NCBI GenBank assembly: GCA_003550325.1
Contig: QKWP01001260.1
Span: forward strand, 88,029 to 152,028
From: Gigaspora rosea
Taxonomy: Eukaryota > Glomeromycota > Glomeromycetes > Diversisporales > Gigasporaceae
DNA: 64,000 nt
Direction: 5' to 3'
Shown one piece after another: positions 21,023 to 33,004 of the stretch. Position numbers and translations under genes: made by a program. The number at the start of each line of letters is the position of its first letter. Position 1 is the first letter of the stretch. A model generated the notes under the pieces. It made no database searches. It was not told the DNA's origin and saw only the letters and a list, made by a program, of their open reading frames with translations.

Positions 21023-21299
21023 GCAGAGGTCTTTTTCAATTTTTAACAGCTGCCTACCTTGCTTTAATTCATTGGGAGTGCGTCAAGAGTAGCCCAGGTT
21101 GACATAAAGAGAGCATCTTCCTGCTTTGCAAGTACAATATAAATTTCTAATTATGTTATATAATTGGAAATTTTACTTTGTATTCGCAATGCAAGAAAAT
21201 GCTCTCATTATGCAAACCTGAGTTATACTTGGCAATTCCAATGCACTTTTGATGCACTAAACAAGGTAGGTAGCTGTTAAAAATTGAAAATACCTCTGC
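21023..21299. mobile_element. TA-flanked MITE with ~38-bp inverted ends
   Basis: Ends GCAGAGGTCTTTTTCAATTT... and the complement of GCAGAGGTATTTTCAATTTT match over about 38 bp (through CAGCTGCCTACCTTG). TA lies on each side (21021-21022, 21300-21301), the target used by Tc1/mariner elements. The 277-bp interior has no frame and is itself partly palindromic. Confidence 0.75.
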
Positions 21300-22211
21300 T
21301 ATAGTTATTTTTACAATATATTAAAATTGTTACGTTAACATTTTTCTGGTTTAAAAATAGTGTGATAAATGTATTAAAATTATTTGGACATAGATGCAAA
21401 CATATGCGCAACTATTTAAAACGTTATATTTATTTTAGAAAGTAAGATAATGTTAAAAAATCATTCTCATTTAGAATATGTTCAATAATACGCAAAAAGA
21501 ATATATAATAAAACTGCATTAAGTAATTTAGGCAATGATCTTTAAATTCTTAATTTTAGCTGAAAATTAAAATGTTTGGTTTTTTAGCCACCCAAAAGGA
21601 AATTTTTTAACAAATAGGCCTGCTTAATGGTAAAATTGGCTCAGGAACATTTTCACTTAGTTAGCTGCTGCAGCTTCATTAATAAAATTTTGTATAATTT
21701 TGGCTTAATTCTATGATATCTAGAATTAATAAATATTACTATAAATAGGATACAATTAGAAAATATTAGGGAGCTTCCAGAAATCAGTTGATTTCAGGGT
21801 GGGTGGGTGGGTTAGCTGAAGCATCAGGTGTAATTCTGGCCAAAATTTCATAATTCTGGCCAAAGTTGCAAAATTATTTTTGACCAAAATTATAGATTTA
21901 TTAATAAGAGTGTTGCTAAATTTCACCCTAGATGATATTACCTAGTTCGGAAATCAGATCAGCAATCGGATTGGAAACTGGTTCGAGGTCTGGATGAACA
22001 AGTGATGCACTTGCATCCAGATCACGTGGTCGACGTGCTCGACGTAGGACGTATGTATGAACACACGTACATACGAACACATGTACATAAGTATTACATT
22101 TTTTTCATTTGATTTATTTATTAATGCAAAAATTACCACATTTTCAGTACTCACATGGATGATATTTATTTAAGTAATACAGTTTTAATAATTCTCTATT
22201 GCGGTTTAAAC
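21300..22211. other. AT-rich spacer
   Basis: No gene. Notable only for a GGGTGGGTGGGTGGG tract near 21797 and a small palindrome around 21985-22025 (TCTGGATGAACAAG...CTTGCATCCAGA). A repeated AATTCTGGCCAAA word occurs at about 21832 and 21850. Confidence 0.45.
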
Positions 22212-22213
22212 TA

Positions 22214-23916
22214 CAGTGGGGTTCCATATTATTATGGACACTTTTGGGAGTGCCATCGCTCAAAATCAGGTAAGTAAACATGGCACGAAATTTATGTCAC
22301 ATGATCCGCTGATCCCACGGTACAATATACTAAAATTTGGCGCAGTTTCATCAGATTGCGCCGAAGTTATGCAAGAGAAAGTAGAAAGTACCATTTTCAG
22401 ATTTGTACGAAAATTGATTTTTGTAATTTTTTGATTTTTTTTTTTTTAAAAAAAATTCATAAAAAATCAATTTTTTGCCCAAATCAGTTCAAATTTCGCA
22501 CAAATGTAGCGTGATACCCAGGTCACATTACGCAATATAAAAAAAATTATATTTGTATGACGGATCAGCATAAAAAAACAAATGTGCATCTTAATTTTTT
22601 TTCCCACGAAAAATGGGCGTGAAAAAAGATTTAACCGAAAGTCAGCGAGAAGCCATAATTTATGGACATCAATGAGGTGATTCACTTCGTACAATTGCAG
22701 CCGCAGCTAGTTGTAGTAAAAGTTCTGTGGGAAATGTCATAAAGCAGTACGGGGAGTCGGACACGAAAGTGCAAAAAAAAAGGACTAGTTGACCAAAAAT
22801 TTTAACAACTTCAGATCTTGAAAACCTAAAAGATGTAGTTAAAGATGGCAACTGCCGTTTCAGCCTTACGCAAATGACCAACCTACACAATATTCAAACT
22901 GAAAAAATAATTTCTAAAACTACCATGCGCTGTTCTTTGCACAGTTTGGGCTTGTCCTCGTGTGTCGCCCCCCAAAAGCCTCTTATCACAGCTACGAATA
23001 TGGAAAAAAGGTATGAATGGGCGCTTGAACATCAGGATTGGTCTGTCCGGCACTTTAAACGTGTTTTATGGTCAGACGAGACCTATGTACATCTTTTTCT
23101 GGGTTCCCCTGGCCGTGTATGGCGTGAACCAAGTGAAAAATGAGAAATCGATTGTATTGGTAATAGTGTAGGACGTAGTCCTGGACGTATGTATTGGGGC
23201 TGCTTCTCCTGGTTTGGGGTTGGGCCCCTTGCTCCTCTAAAATCTAATTCAAATGGTAAGTTACACCTTGAGATCCTCAGGAAGTACGCTGTCCCAACTA
23301 TAAATAATTTTCTAGCAAATGATGATCGAGGTCGCCCAATCTTTGTCCAGGATAATGCAAGACCTCATCTTGACGGGGTGGGCCTAGAATATTTGAAGAA
23401 ACACCGAATTCGTGTGATGGATTGGCCGCCACAAAGTCCGGATCTTAATCCGATTGAAAACCTGTGGAATGAGGTAAAGTGCTCTGTACGCCGTAAGGGA
23501 AGGCCAGGTAATCTTGCAGAGCTGGATGCTCTTGTTAAAAAATCGTGGTATGAAACACCACCAGAACTCTGCCGTAAACTGGTCACCAGTATCCCCAATC
23601 GGGTCGATGCTTGTATATTAGCTGGGGCAGACCCATTAAATATTAGAATATAATTTGTTTTTTTTTTTTATAATAAAATGTAAAGAAAAAAAAAGAAAGA
23701 CAAAATGTAAAATTTTGACTTTCGTACAAATGAAAAAATCGAATTTTTAGAATTTTTTGCATAATTTTTGCATGACGTAATAAAACTGCACCAAATTTTA
23801 GTATGTTGTACCGTGAGATCGGCGGGTCACGTGACATAAATTTCGTGCCATGTTTACTTACCCGATTTTGAGTGATGGCTCCCCAAAAGTGTCCATAATA
23901 ATATGGAACCCCACTA
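22214..23916 (+). mobile_element. Tc1/mariner transposon, full length
   Basis: Inverted ends begin CAGTGGGGTTCCATATTATT and extend about 90 bp, through AAGTAAACATGGCACGAAAT, into both sides. TA flanks the left end (22212-22213); the right end reads CCCCACTATG with TA at 23915-23916, the last base or two being altered. A second zone of similarity between the ends (CACCAAATTTTAGTATGTTG) lies further in. It encodes the transposase pseudogene at 22613-23653. Confidence 0.9.
22613..23653 (+). pseudogene. Tc1-type DD34E transposase with three in-frame TGA stops
   Basis: One continuous frame of 346 codons begins MGVKKDLTESQREAII. It has an N-terminal helix-turn-helix (TIAAAASCSKSSVGNVI), a second DNA-binding segment, and a DDE core: D in WSDETYVH (23075-23077), D in VQDNARPH (23351-23353) and E in NPIENLW (23456-23458), giving DD34E spacing. 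Length fits Tc1 transposases (about 340 residues). The frame is intact except for TGA at 22673-22675, 22790-22792 and 23141-23143. Each is one C-to-T change from CGA (Arg), consistent with deamination at CpG. Without readthrough it would be inactive, although its ends could still be mobilised in trans. Confidence 0.92.
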
Positions 23917-25010
23917 TGTACAGTCGGCTACATGTAAATATAAATTCTTATATACCACTTCATACACTTGTGTTGCTTTGCTTATGTTCAGCAATACAGA
24001 CAGGGCTCGCTTCGCTCACCCTGTAGTTGCTACGCTTCAGCTGTCGTCTCCACTTCACTCCCTTTTCTAAATATTCGATACAACCATAACTAATCTACTC
24101 TAATTTACTCTAACCTAACACTACCCCAATTTAACGGCTCAACAAAATTTCATGATGAGCAAAATAAACAAATACATATCTAAAATACCCCAAATGCTAC
24201 AATAAAAAAAGAATAGCCTAACCCGAATTTTGCTTATAGGACAAAAAAAAAAGTGGACACTCTAACTATACTGACTCCAAAAACAACAAAATCCACACTG
24301 GCAACTCTCTAACTACAATGACATGACTCTATACGTCTAACTACGGTGACAGCAGCTCCAAAATAACACAGCACCAAAAACGAATAATTCAATACTGGCA
24401 ATTCTCCAATTACTGTGAATGACATAAACAAGAGAAATCCAACTATTAGCTGTTCTAAAAAATAGTGGTATTAGTTAAACAACGTTTCATGAAGCGAAAA
24501 AAAAAAGTAGCCAACAAAGACTCCAATAACAACATTACAAGCAAGATAACATGATGTCAAAAACAATGAACCCACCAACTGGTTACTCCAATACAACAAC
24601 AGCAACTCTAAAATTACATGGGCCAAAAGCGATGAATTTCACACTGGTGATTTTCCAACAATGGCGAACTACGACTTCAACAAGAGCAATTCAACTGTTT
24701 AAAAAAATGGGGTTAGTTAAACAAGATTTTGTGAAACAAAAAAAACAAGGTAGCCAACAAAACTTACTACAATACGGTGATAGCGACTCCAAACACGGCA
24801 TACAAAGTAAAGAAATCTACGACAGCGATTCTTTAAACATAGCAGTACCTAAAATAAAACAGCGTTGGTTAATATCGTATAAGAAAGAAGTTAAAATACA
24901 AAAAAAAAATACTTATATAGATCTGATATTGTATAACCAGTGTGACCAAAACAATAACGTTCTTCACCTGGCATAGGTGATATCACCTAGGGTGAAAACT
25001 AGTTATACAC
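23917..25010. repeat. Degenerate ~250-bp tandem duplication, non-coding
   Basis: Two diverged units about 250 bp apart begin near 24378 and 24630. Each contains ACTGG(C/T)(A/G)ATTCTCCAA-like words, a GTTAGTTAAACAA block and AAAAAGTAGCCAACAAA. Shorter CTCCAAAA/CACTGGCAACTCT words recur upstream. The 141-codon frame at 24551-24976 crosses the second unit, is asparagine-, threonine- and glutamine-rich and shows no domain, so it is treated as spurious. Confidence 0.5.
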
Positions 25011-27525
25011 TATTAATAATATTAGATAATTAATAACTTTTGAACTACTGGACCAAATTTGATGATCAACTACCAAAATGATCCTCTCAATAAGAGGATT
25101 CTAGCGAGCCAAAATCGTTAAAATCCAATCACAGGATCCTGTGATCAGAATAGATTTGTGTTACTATAATCATGAAATAATTTTTAAATAGAGCTTCTTA
25201 ACTTGCTTTATTTTATTTTAATCAGCTCTATTATTAGGTCTGTTACTTAAAAAAGTAAAAAAGGTTTTTTTAACTAATTTATTTTTGGTTTACTATTTAT
25301 TTTCTTTTGAGGTATCATAGCAAATCACAAATATTCTAGTCAATATATTTATTTCAAGCTAGCAACTATTTATCTATATAAAGAATATTTTTGTTAAGTG
25401 TAGACTGAACATCTTTTAGGGCATGTGCTTCAGACATACTGGCATTCTTATTTTGATCAATATGCTCTTCAATTTTTTTTTCACTTAGGCAGTTTCGCTA
25501 TATTTTATTAAGATACTAAGTATATTGCTATAGTAATATACTTGTTTACTTCTAATTTGCAAATCTGACATTACCTAGCTGCCTTAAAGGTGCCCAAGTA
25601 CAATCTGCTGCACTAATTTGAAGATAAATCTACTAGAGGCTATGTTAAACTAGCCTAAGTGCCACACCATCATCACGAAATTTTATATATAGATATTAAT
25701 CGATATATAACAGTTAATCGTTTTATATCGATTAAAAAATAATGATATATCGATTAACTGGTTAAAAATCGATATATATCTATAATCGATATATATTATT
25801 TTCTATATTATAATCATTATATATCTATAAATCGATTATAATTGTAATTATTTGAAACAATATATAACGATTAACAGATCTTTAACAATTATATACCTGT
25901 AACAAAAAGTTCAACCCAAATGCACTGGGTAAAAAAAAAAAAAATTTTAAAAAGTTCAAAATCTCTTAAGTCTGTTTAATCCACAAGCTACCAAGGATCA
26001 TAAATATATATACCACAAATTGTGGCAAAAAACTTAAAAAAAAAAAAAGCATTTTTGAACGATTTTTATCACTCTCTTTCTTTTACCCCCTCTTTCTTTT
26101 TTACCCCTCTCTTTTTTTTTCTTTTTTCTCTTCTTTTTTTTCTTTTTCTTTTTTTTTTAATATTTCGAATACTTTCAAAATAGTTTGGGATTAGTAGATC
26201 TGTAATCTGAACCATATCAAGGACGCGTTTGACTAATATTTTCAAAATGTTTCGATGATTTTTGATGATTGTACTACAAAATCAGATTAGATTTTTATTT
26301 ATTTTTTTTGTTTATAATTTAGGTCTTCTATCAATTTTACATTGTTTTTTCGTTTTCCTTTTGTTTGTTTTATTTTTTTAGTTTTGGTTTGTTTTTTTTT
26401 ATTTTTTATTTTTTTTTATTTTCAATTGTTTTTATTTTATTTCTACACTTTACCACATGCACTTTGCAAAAAATTCAACAACTTTCGATACTTTGCGCAC
26501 GCTAACTCAGCCTTTCGATACTTTGCAAGAACATACAACTAATTTTTTCAGCAATTTCTAAATTTCAAGAACGCAAGTTTTTGCAAGGTTTTGTTTTATT
26601 TATTTTTTTTTATGTTTTTTGTTTTTTTGTTTATTTTTATCAATTTATTTTATCCCAGCACTTTGTGAAAACCTTCAATGATTTCTGAATTGCAAGATTA
26701 TGAACTCTTACTTCAGGGAATGGAGATTTGGGGCTTTATTTATTTTTTATTTAGTTTGCTTATATTTTTGTTTTTTGTTTGTTTTCTTCTTTTTTACTTA
26801 TTTTTAATTTTATTTTATTTTATTTATCCCTTTCTTCTTTCAGAACATTGCAAGAAAATGACTTGACTTTCTGGCACTTTACAAGAATTTTGGCACTTTG
26901 CAAGAAGTTGCGAATATGAGTGAATATAAGCAAATATGAGTGAATATTAGCAAATATAATAGTTTTTATTTCTTTTTTGTTTTTTTTGTTATTTTTTCAG
27001 TTTTGTTTTTTGTTTGTTTTTTATAGCACTTTTTAGAAAGTTTCGAATATGAGCGAATATAAGCGAATATGATAGTTAAACAAAGAAGAAGAGAAATAAT
27101 AGCTAACTATAGGGTAAGAAAAATAAGTGTATAGAGCTAGTTATATGACGAAGTATAAAAGTAGTTTAAAATATTACTATTTTTCCATTTTCGTTTTTTT
27201 GGTTATTTTTTGTTATTTTTTTTTATTTCAGGAAGTATCAAATATAAGCGAATATTAACAAATATAAGTGAATATTATAGTTAAAACAAATAAGAAAAGA
27301 AATAATAGCCAACTGCAGGGTGAGAAAAATAAGTATATAGAGCTAGTATTATATGATGAAATGTGAAAGAGTTCAAAATATTACTATTTTTTTATTTTTT
27401 TTATTATTTTTTTGGGATTAGTTTTTTTTTTTGTTTTTATTTTTTTTGTTATTTTTTTCATTTTTTTGTAGAAAATGTATAATAATATATAATAAAATGT
27501 AAAATAATAATAATAAATAAAAGGG
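25011..27525. other. AT-rich low-complexity region
   Basis: No gene. Contents: ATCGATATAT palindromic tracts (25680-25870), pyrimidine runs (26060-26160), T-rich low complexity (26280-26850) with recurring GCACTTTGCAAGAA words, and an approximately 208-bp tandem duplication. The duplicated pieces, about 27075-27185 and 27283-27390, share AGAGAAATAATAGC, GGGT(A/G)AGAAAAATAAGT and TATAGAGCTAG. Hydrophobic frames here are low-complexity artefacts. Confidence 0.5.
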
Positions 27526-27529
27526 GTAT

Positions 27530-28570
27530 GGCGACATAGTATAGTCGGATAGTTGTCACCCCAAGTAGTTGTAGTAAAGGTACAGAGTTTGAATCCCACT
27601 GGAGACAATTTCGAAGAATTTATCTGTATTATGGTAACCCAGATTCTAAGCACAGATTTACAAATCTGTTTTCTAGATTATACCAACTCATATTAGGAGC
27701 TTTGGCGCTGTATTATGCACAGAACTGAGGCGCATAGATCCTGGAGAGAACAGGTACTATGTTACACACAGAACCATAGGACAAAGGGAAATCATACTTG
27801 GCAAGTCCCAAGTAGAAAGGTAGCTGGATCTTCGACAGTACCTAATAGGAATCGGACGGGGACTGACTGGTAGTAGACTGATCGTAAACGGACTTACGAC
27901 AAAAGGGTTTATGGTAGGCCCTACTAACTGGACCGCTGGGGTTGCACTGGAGGAAAAGGACATGTGTTTCAGAATCATGTACCAGGGGGAGCTCCTGGGT
28001 TCGCCAGGGCAGCCAACCCTTCCGGGTCCTCGGATTGGAAATAGAAAGGCAACCTGGGGAAAGAAAGCTTATGGGAAAAAGAAATCGAAAAAAGAATAGG
28101 ATGGTACTGGGGTCAGGTAAACTCTACAAGGTCAGAAGTAGGTAGTGATAGCGGTTAGGTAACCACTCCTAACTGCAAGTGTTGGTTTTGGCAAATGCAT
28201 ACGCTACCTAAGTGTAGGTAATACTTGTGTGGGACAGGAACCGCTCTACCAAGTTTCCCACTGGGATAAGCTAGTCCTAAGGGGGACTGATTAGCATCCA
28301 GAACAGTTTTTTGGTGATACAAGACGAGCTAATAGGAGGCAGGGATCAGATGGTTTAAATAGACAATGCCCGTATGTGGGTTGCAGGTATGACAGCTAGT
28401 ATAGAACCTTTGGGTGGCTACTTAAATAGGCAACCAAAAGTTGCAGATGAGGCTAGTTGTACTCTCGTTAATGTACAAATGTCAGATATCCCTCCATGTA
28501 GGGCCGGGGTCTAATTATCTTGAATAAAAAAGCTTTTTCTCGAAGTGGGCACTTTGACTTGAAAAAATAA
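27530..28570 (+). mobile_element. GC-richer 1-kb interspersed element with tRNA-like Pol III boxes
   Basis: The segment is clearly less AT-rich than its surroundings. Near its 5' end TAGTATAGTCGG (27537-27548) fits the Pol III A box and AGTTTGAATCC (27586-27596) is close to the B box, 37 bp apart as in tRNA genes, but a clean cloverleaf cannot be drawn. It ends in A-rich sequence (CTTGAAAAAATAAATAATAA). AATAATAATAAAT-like sequence occurs on both sides and may be a target duplication, though AT-richness weakens that. Small frames inside are not convincing. A related segment is at 53800-54035 on the other strand. This suggests a tRNA-derived SINE or SINE-headed composite. Confidence 0.5.
27537..27596 (+). 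promoter_or_regulatory. Putative internal Pol III promoter (A and B boxes)
   Basis: A box TAGTATAGTCGG matches TRGYNNARNNG. B box AGTTTGAATCC differs from GGTTCGAATCC at two positions. Spacing is 37 bp. Confidence 0.45.
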
Positions 28571-29423
28571 ATAATAATAAATGAAAAAAATAAAATTTTA
28601 TATTAAATTGCGAAATCTTGTGAAAATATGTGAAACATGTAAAAATCTGTAAAATGTTTAAAAATAAGTATACAATATAATAGTATTGTTATTAGTGATT
28701 TTTAATCTGCTATCTAACGATTATTACTGATTATTACCGATTACTATTTTAATCAATAGTCCTTGTTAGGGGGGATTTAAATCGATTACTATCCATTAAT
28801 GATAAAAATTGATAGTAATCCTTGTACAAATTTTGGTAATGATAATGGCTTCTTTTTTCTTCGTATTCCTTTAACTAACTAGGAATTTACTAAGGACAAA
28901 TTAAGGAGAGAGGGTAAACATAAAAAATATCAAAAGCCAAGAAAATAAAAAAACAAAAAGAAAAACAAACAAAAAAAAAAGGAAGAGGAAAACAAAAAAG
29001 AAAAAAAATGACATGGTAAATCACAAAGACTAGTCTAACAAAAAACAAAAACCAATAGAAAAAAAAAGAGAAAATACTATTATAACCCATGGTAGATTGA
29101 ATAAAAATTATATAACAAATGCAACTATTGTATATCTCTACTATAAAGCTATCTATGCCTTAACTAATATATTCTTTCAACTATACGCCCAACCTCGGAT
29201 ATCCCTAAACCATCAACTAAGCTATATTATATGGAGTAGCACTGAAACTGTATTTGTAAAAAATACATTACGTGGTTGCATTCTACTGGGTCCATCCAGA
29301 TTTGGAAAGTAAACAATACTAATCTTTTGGAGGTGGTAAACCAAATTCTCACTTTTTATTGAAAATTTTGGAAAATGGCAAGAAGACGAGAAAGATGATA
29401 CAAAGAAATCACTTGTAAGAAAT
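28571..29423. other. AT-rich spacer
   Basis: No supported gene. Bases 28900-29080 are A-rich low complexity. An open frame at 29097-29312 has no recognisable motif. Confidence 0.4.
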
Positions 29424-29705
29424 TTAAAGGAGAGTGTTGTTGGAAATCTCTTTTTTTTTGCTATTCTCTGTTATATAGTCACAGGTAACTTCGTCGACAG
29501 AGTGGAAATGACGACTCCACCAAAATTTTTCGTACAAAAGCGCCACCTTCTGCCAGTTATCTTGTACCAAAACACTTTTGGTTTGCATGCTGAATATATC
29601 AAAGGAGTTCCTAGATGATAGTAATAGTGGACCTTTGTAAAAACTATAGGTCCAGTGTACTTTTACCCATGCTCTAACAAAAAACTTTTTGTTTTCTTCT
29701 GTCAA
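29424..29705 (-). CDS. Unidentified 93-codon open frame
   Basis: The frame opens MTEENKKFFVRAWVKVHW and contains WQKVALLYEKFWWSRHF. Its composition (tryptophan, charged residues) is more protein-like than neighbouring frames, and local sequence is less AT-rich. No family recognised; it may be a fragment of a larger decayed gene or exon. No splice partner was found. Confidence 0.25.
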   Translation of the reverse strand: MTEENKKFFVRAWVKVHWTYSFYKGPLLLSSRNSFDIFSMQTKSVLVQDNWQKVALLYEKFWWSRHFHSVDEVTCDYITENSKKKEISNNTLL

Positions 29706-30360
29706 AAATTTGGTCCAAGTGATTGTCAGAAAGAGTTATTGATATAATGTATGCTCTTCAAATACTAGGCTATTAGTCCCTTTTTTTTATTTGAATATAT
29801 CAATAAAATAAGCTTTGTTAATATCTATAGATTGTGGTTTATAGCTATTACTTTAATATAGTATACTATTTTGTCTATCAAGATTATTTTTTGCTACAAT
29901 TTATAAGCCAGCTATTGCAATTGTTCATTTTGCAATTGGTCTTACTCAATAGTAGTTTGTATTTATAATTTTGGAACAAATATCTCTATTTTCTTTATTC
30001 TATTCTGTTTATTCAGTATCTAATATTAATTTTTTGTTTTAATCAAACTATTTATTAAAGTCTTCTTTTTGTATTAAGTTAGAAATTTGTTATTAGAGTT
30101 TTTATAAAAATAATTTTTGGAAATAACTTTAAAAACTTTATTTCTTTCATTATGCTAGTAGCTTTTTCAGAGCTCTTAATTAGACTATTTGTAGAATAAT
30201 TAAAAATAATAGATCTAGTAGTTTGAGTTTCATTAATAGTTTTCATATTAGCTATTTTTGGTAATAGCTTAAAAGTTCATTTGTTCCTATTGTTAAAGGG
30301 ATTTTTCTTTAGTGCATTAGCATTGTAGAGGTTATAATCTGTACAATGAAAATAACAACT
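29706..30360. other. AT-rich spacer
   Basis: Nothing recognisable on either strand. Confidence 0.4.
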
Positions 30361-30364
30361 GTAC

Positions 30365-30475
30365 TATGAGATTAGCTAAACACATGATATAAATTTTGTA
30401 CTGCAGTTACTTACCCAATTTTGAGTAATAGTTTTTTCAAAAGTGTTCATAATAATATTGTACTATACTATACAT
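30365..30475. mobile_element. Tc1 terminal-repeat remnant
   Basis: ATAAATTTTGTACTGCAGTT then ACTTACCCAATTTTGAGTAA and AAAAGTGTTCATAATAATAT match, with decay, the right end of the Tc1 element at 22214-23916. No transposase is attached. Confidence 0.6.
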
Positions 30476-30479
30476 TTTT

Positions 30480-31015
30480 TAAAATAGAAAACTTTTATTT
30501 AAGATATCTTTATGAGTTCTTGACCAAATTCAATAAAAATTTTTTTTGAATTCTGCAGAACTTTAAAATTGAAATAAAAAAATTTTTATTGAATCTGGTT
30601 ATGAACTCAAAGAAATATCTTCAATAAAAGTTCTTGTAAACAATTTTAGTGCAGCTTCTTTGAGATATATATATATTTTTGGAAATAAAAACTTTTATTA
30701 AAAATATCTTTATAAGTTCTTGACCAATTTCAATAATTTTTTTTTATTTGAATTCTACTAATTTGCAGAATTCAAATAACAAATTTTTATTGAATTTGGT
30801 CAAGAACTCATAAAGATATCTTTGATAAATATTTTTTATTTTCAAAAATATATATCACAAAAAAGCTGTGCCAAAATTATTTACAAGAACCTTTATTAAA
30901 GATTTCTTAGAAGTTTGTGCACAAATTTAATAAAAATTTTTATTTTAATTCTATGGTGCTGTAAATTTAAATAAAAAAAATTTATTAAATTTGATCAAGA
31001 ACTTATAGATAGGGC
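30480..31015. repeat. AT-rich ~200-bp satellite, first block
   Basis: At least two and a half units with starts near 30491, 30689 and 30891. Each unit contains AAGATATCTTTATGAGTTCT followed by TTGACCAAATTCAATAAAAA and then the near complement, so every monomer is an internal inverted repeat. The array resumes at about 33005 after a 2-kb insertion. Confidence 0.7.
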
Positions 31016-33004
31016 TAAAAGCCCACTCATCTGCCAACTCGGGAACTGATATTTACTATAGTTATCTGGAATAATTATACTTACCCATAAAATTTTTATC
31101 CTAATTTAGAAATAATATAAATTAGATTTGATATATTAAACCATTACCTTAAGCATACATATTTGTATGCTTAAATTGTTGGACAAACTAAAAACTATAA
31201 AAAAAATTTTCTTATATAAATTTCTATTTAAAATACCAAAAACTGTTTATGAAGACTCAGGTCAAGTTGCACACTGCACAAACATGGTGTCACACAAGTC
31301 AAGTGACCTAAACAAGTAAAACAAATCAGCGTTTTGGCAGCGAAGTAAGCTTTTTTGCTGAATTTTCTGAAGCCATCTTGGCAGATTCTGCTTAAAACTG
31401 ATTATTTTATACGACTGTAATATTATAAACTACCCTTGTGCTTTGTAACAATAGTATGGAAAAGGGCTATATGCTTATTTGTGTTCGTAATCGAATTATT
31501 TTATTGATCAAATTATAATGGAATCACGGGTTATTTAAACAAAAGTTAAAATAATTAAATGCGACGTAAATAATTATGACATAGTATAAAAAAATATATA
31601 TATATAAAATAAAATGATTAATAAAAAAAAAAGCTACAAAGCTTTATTCTTACTAATTTAAAGTTGATTACTTTGGAAGCTTTTTTGATAAATACACGTA
31701 AAATGTATGCAAAGTCAATTAGTTTTGTGTTTCAATTAATAAAGATCAAACTGTTTGCTAATTTTTCAAGAAAAAAACTCTAAAGTAATAAGCATGAGTT
31801 CATAAATAAATGATACATCTCAATTTTTAACAAAATCATTCCTCCATAAGTATATTTTTATTAAATTTGTGCATTTGATATAGAATTAGTTTCTCATGCA
31901 TACATGCCATGTTATTAAAAATGTTTTACTGAATAATTTCAAATAAGAGAAGGGGACTTGAAAAGTCCTTGGTAAATAACTAATGCAATCAATATGATGA
32001 GTTCTTTATGGGCTAAATTTTGCCAGTGCCTACCAAAAGCACTAGCATGTTTTGTTAATGCATATAAATTTGTGTTGACTACAATTGTATCTGACATGTT
32101 CAATATAAAAAAAAAAGAAAAATGTCAATTGATTTAACAACATCATGTTGTAATGGCAGGTGCACAGATGTTTGGTGTAGTAGTTTAGAATGGATATACG
32201 GTTCAAAGTTGGGTGGTGGAGAAAGTCCTTTCTGTGTAACTTCTGCTGATTTGTGTTTTCTTTTGCAGGTACTTGAAGTGCCTGCTTCAATATAATTCTC
32301 ATCACTATGATCCAAATTCTTGTTTTTTAAAGAAGTCTGGTGAAAATTTAAAAGCAGTATGTATTCTTTCTTACTGTCTGGACACTCAATGTCTTCAGTG
32401 TCTTCAACGAGAAATGAGGTGAACTTGAAGCCAACGAACTTGGCACAGGTACAGAAAACATGCTTTTTTTCCTTTTTTTGATTTTTTAATCGTCGTTAAC
32501 TTTTTTTTATCACGGCTTGACTTAGTATGAATGCTTTATTTGGCTCAATTTATTTAAATTCGAAGTGATTCTTCATTATTTATTTGATAAGTTTTATTTA
32601 TTGGCTTAATGCAAATGAATAATACTTGGATTGTTGCTAAACATTAATAATTTGTGATTCTTTAGATCTGCATGCTGCTCTTAGATATTTATTTGATTGC
32701 ATCATTGTCATGTGATAGATGCCATGAGATAAGATTCAGAATAGTGTTATAAAAAGGGGTATGCATAATAAAACCAGGTGCAATTGTAAAAATAGACCCT
32801 TAAACATTTAACAAATATGTACGCTTTGACAGTTTAAGGGATATTTATAACATCGTGCATGTTATTACGTGATTATCTGTTATATAATTTTAATTGGGTC
32901 AACCGGGTCAACCGCATTATTTTGGCAATTCGATTTGATATTCCAGCAAGAATTTCTTATTCTAGTTTGTAATCCGGAATGCAAATTTTATTTGGGCTTA
33001 ACCC
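31016..33004. mobile_element. 2-kb insertion in the satellite, carrying piggyBac-like remnants
   Basis: The satellite is interrupted between CAAGAACTTATAG and ACTTATAAAG. The junctions read AGGGCTAAAAGCCCA and TGGGCTTAACCCT, roughly inverted to each other, with ACTTATA repeated outside, suggesting a transposon with a 7-8-bp duplication. That length fits hAT better than piggyBac (TTAA). The exact ends are uncertain by a few bases. Coding remnants lie at about 31950-32460 on the minus strand; the rest is non-coding. Confidence 0.5.
31950..32460 (-). pseudogene. piggyBac-like transposase N-terminal fragment
   Basis: About 32460-32105 is open on the minus strand and includes CAKFVGFKFTSFLVEDTED, STCKRKHKSAEVTQKG and DVVKSIDIF. 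After a slip in a poly-T run the frame continues at about 32097 with VVNTNLYALTKHASAFGRHW and then NLAHKELIILIALVIYQG. The order IDIF... NTNLYA... W..L..KEL..(I)ALVIY.G resembles the start of the DDE_Tnp_1_7 domain of piggyBac transposases. The catalytic aspartates further on are not found, so this is a fragment. Assignment is from motif memory only. Confidence 0.5.

Noticed and set aside
25680-25870. Possible CRISPR-like or regulatory array of ATCGATATA repeats
   Set aside because: No regular spacers, simple AT palindromes, and a eukaryotic setting.
27537-27620. A functional tRNA gene
   Set aside because: The A box is good but the T stem and acceptor stem do not pair, and the sequence continues into a 1-kb repeat; a tRNA-derived element fits better.
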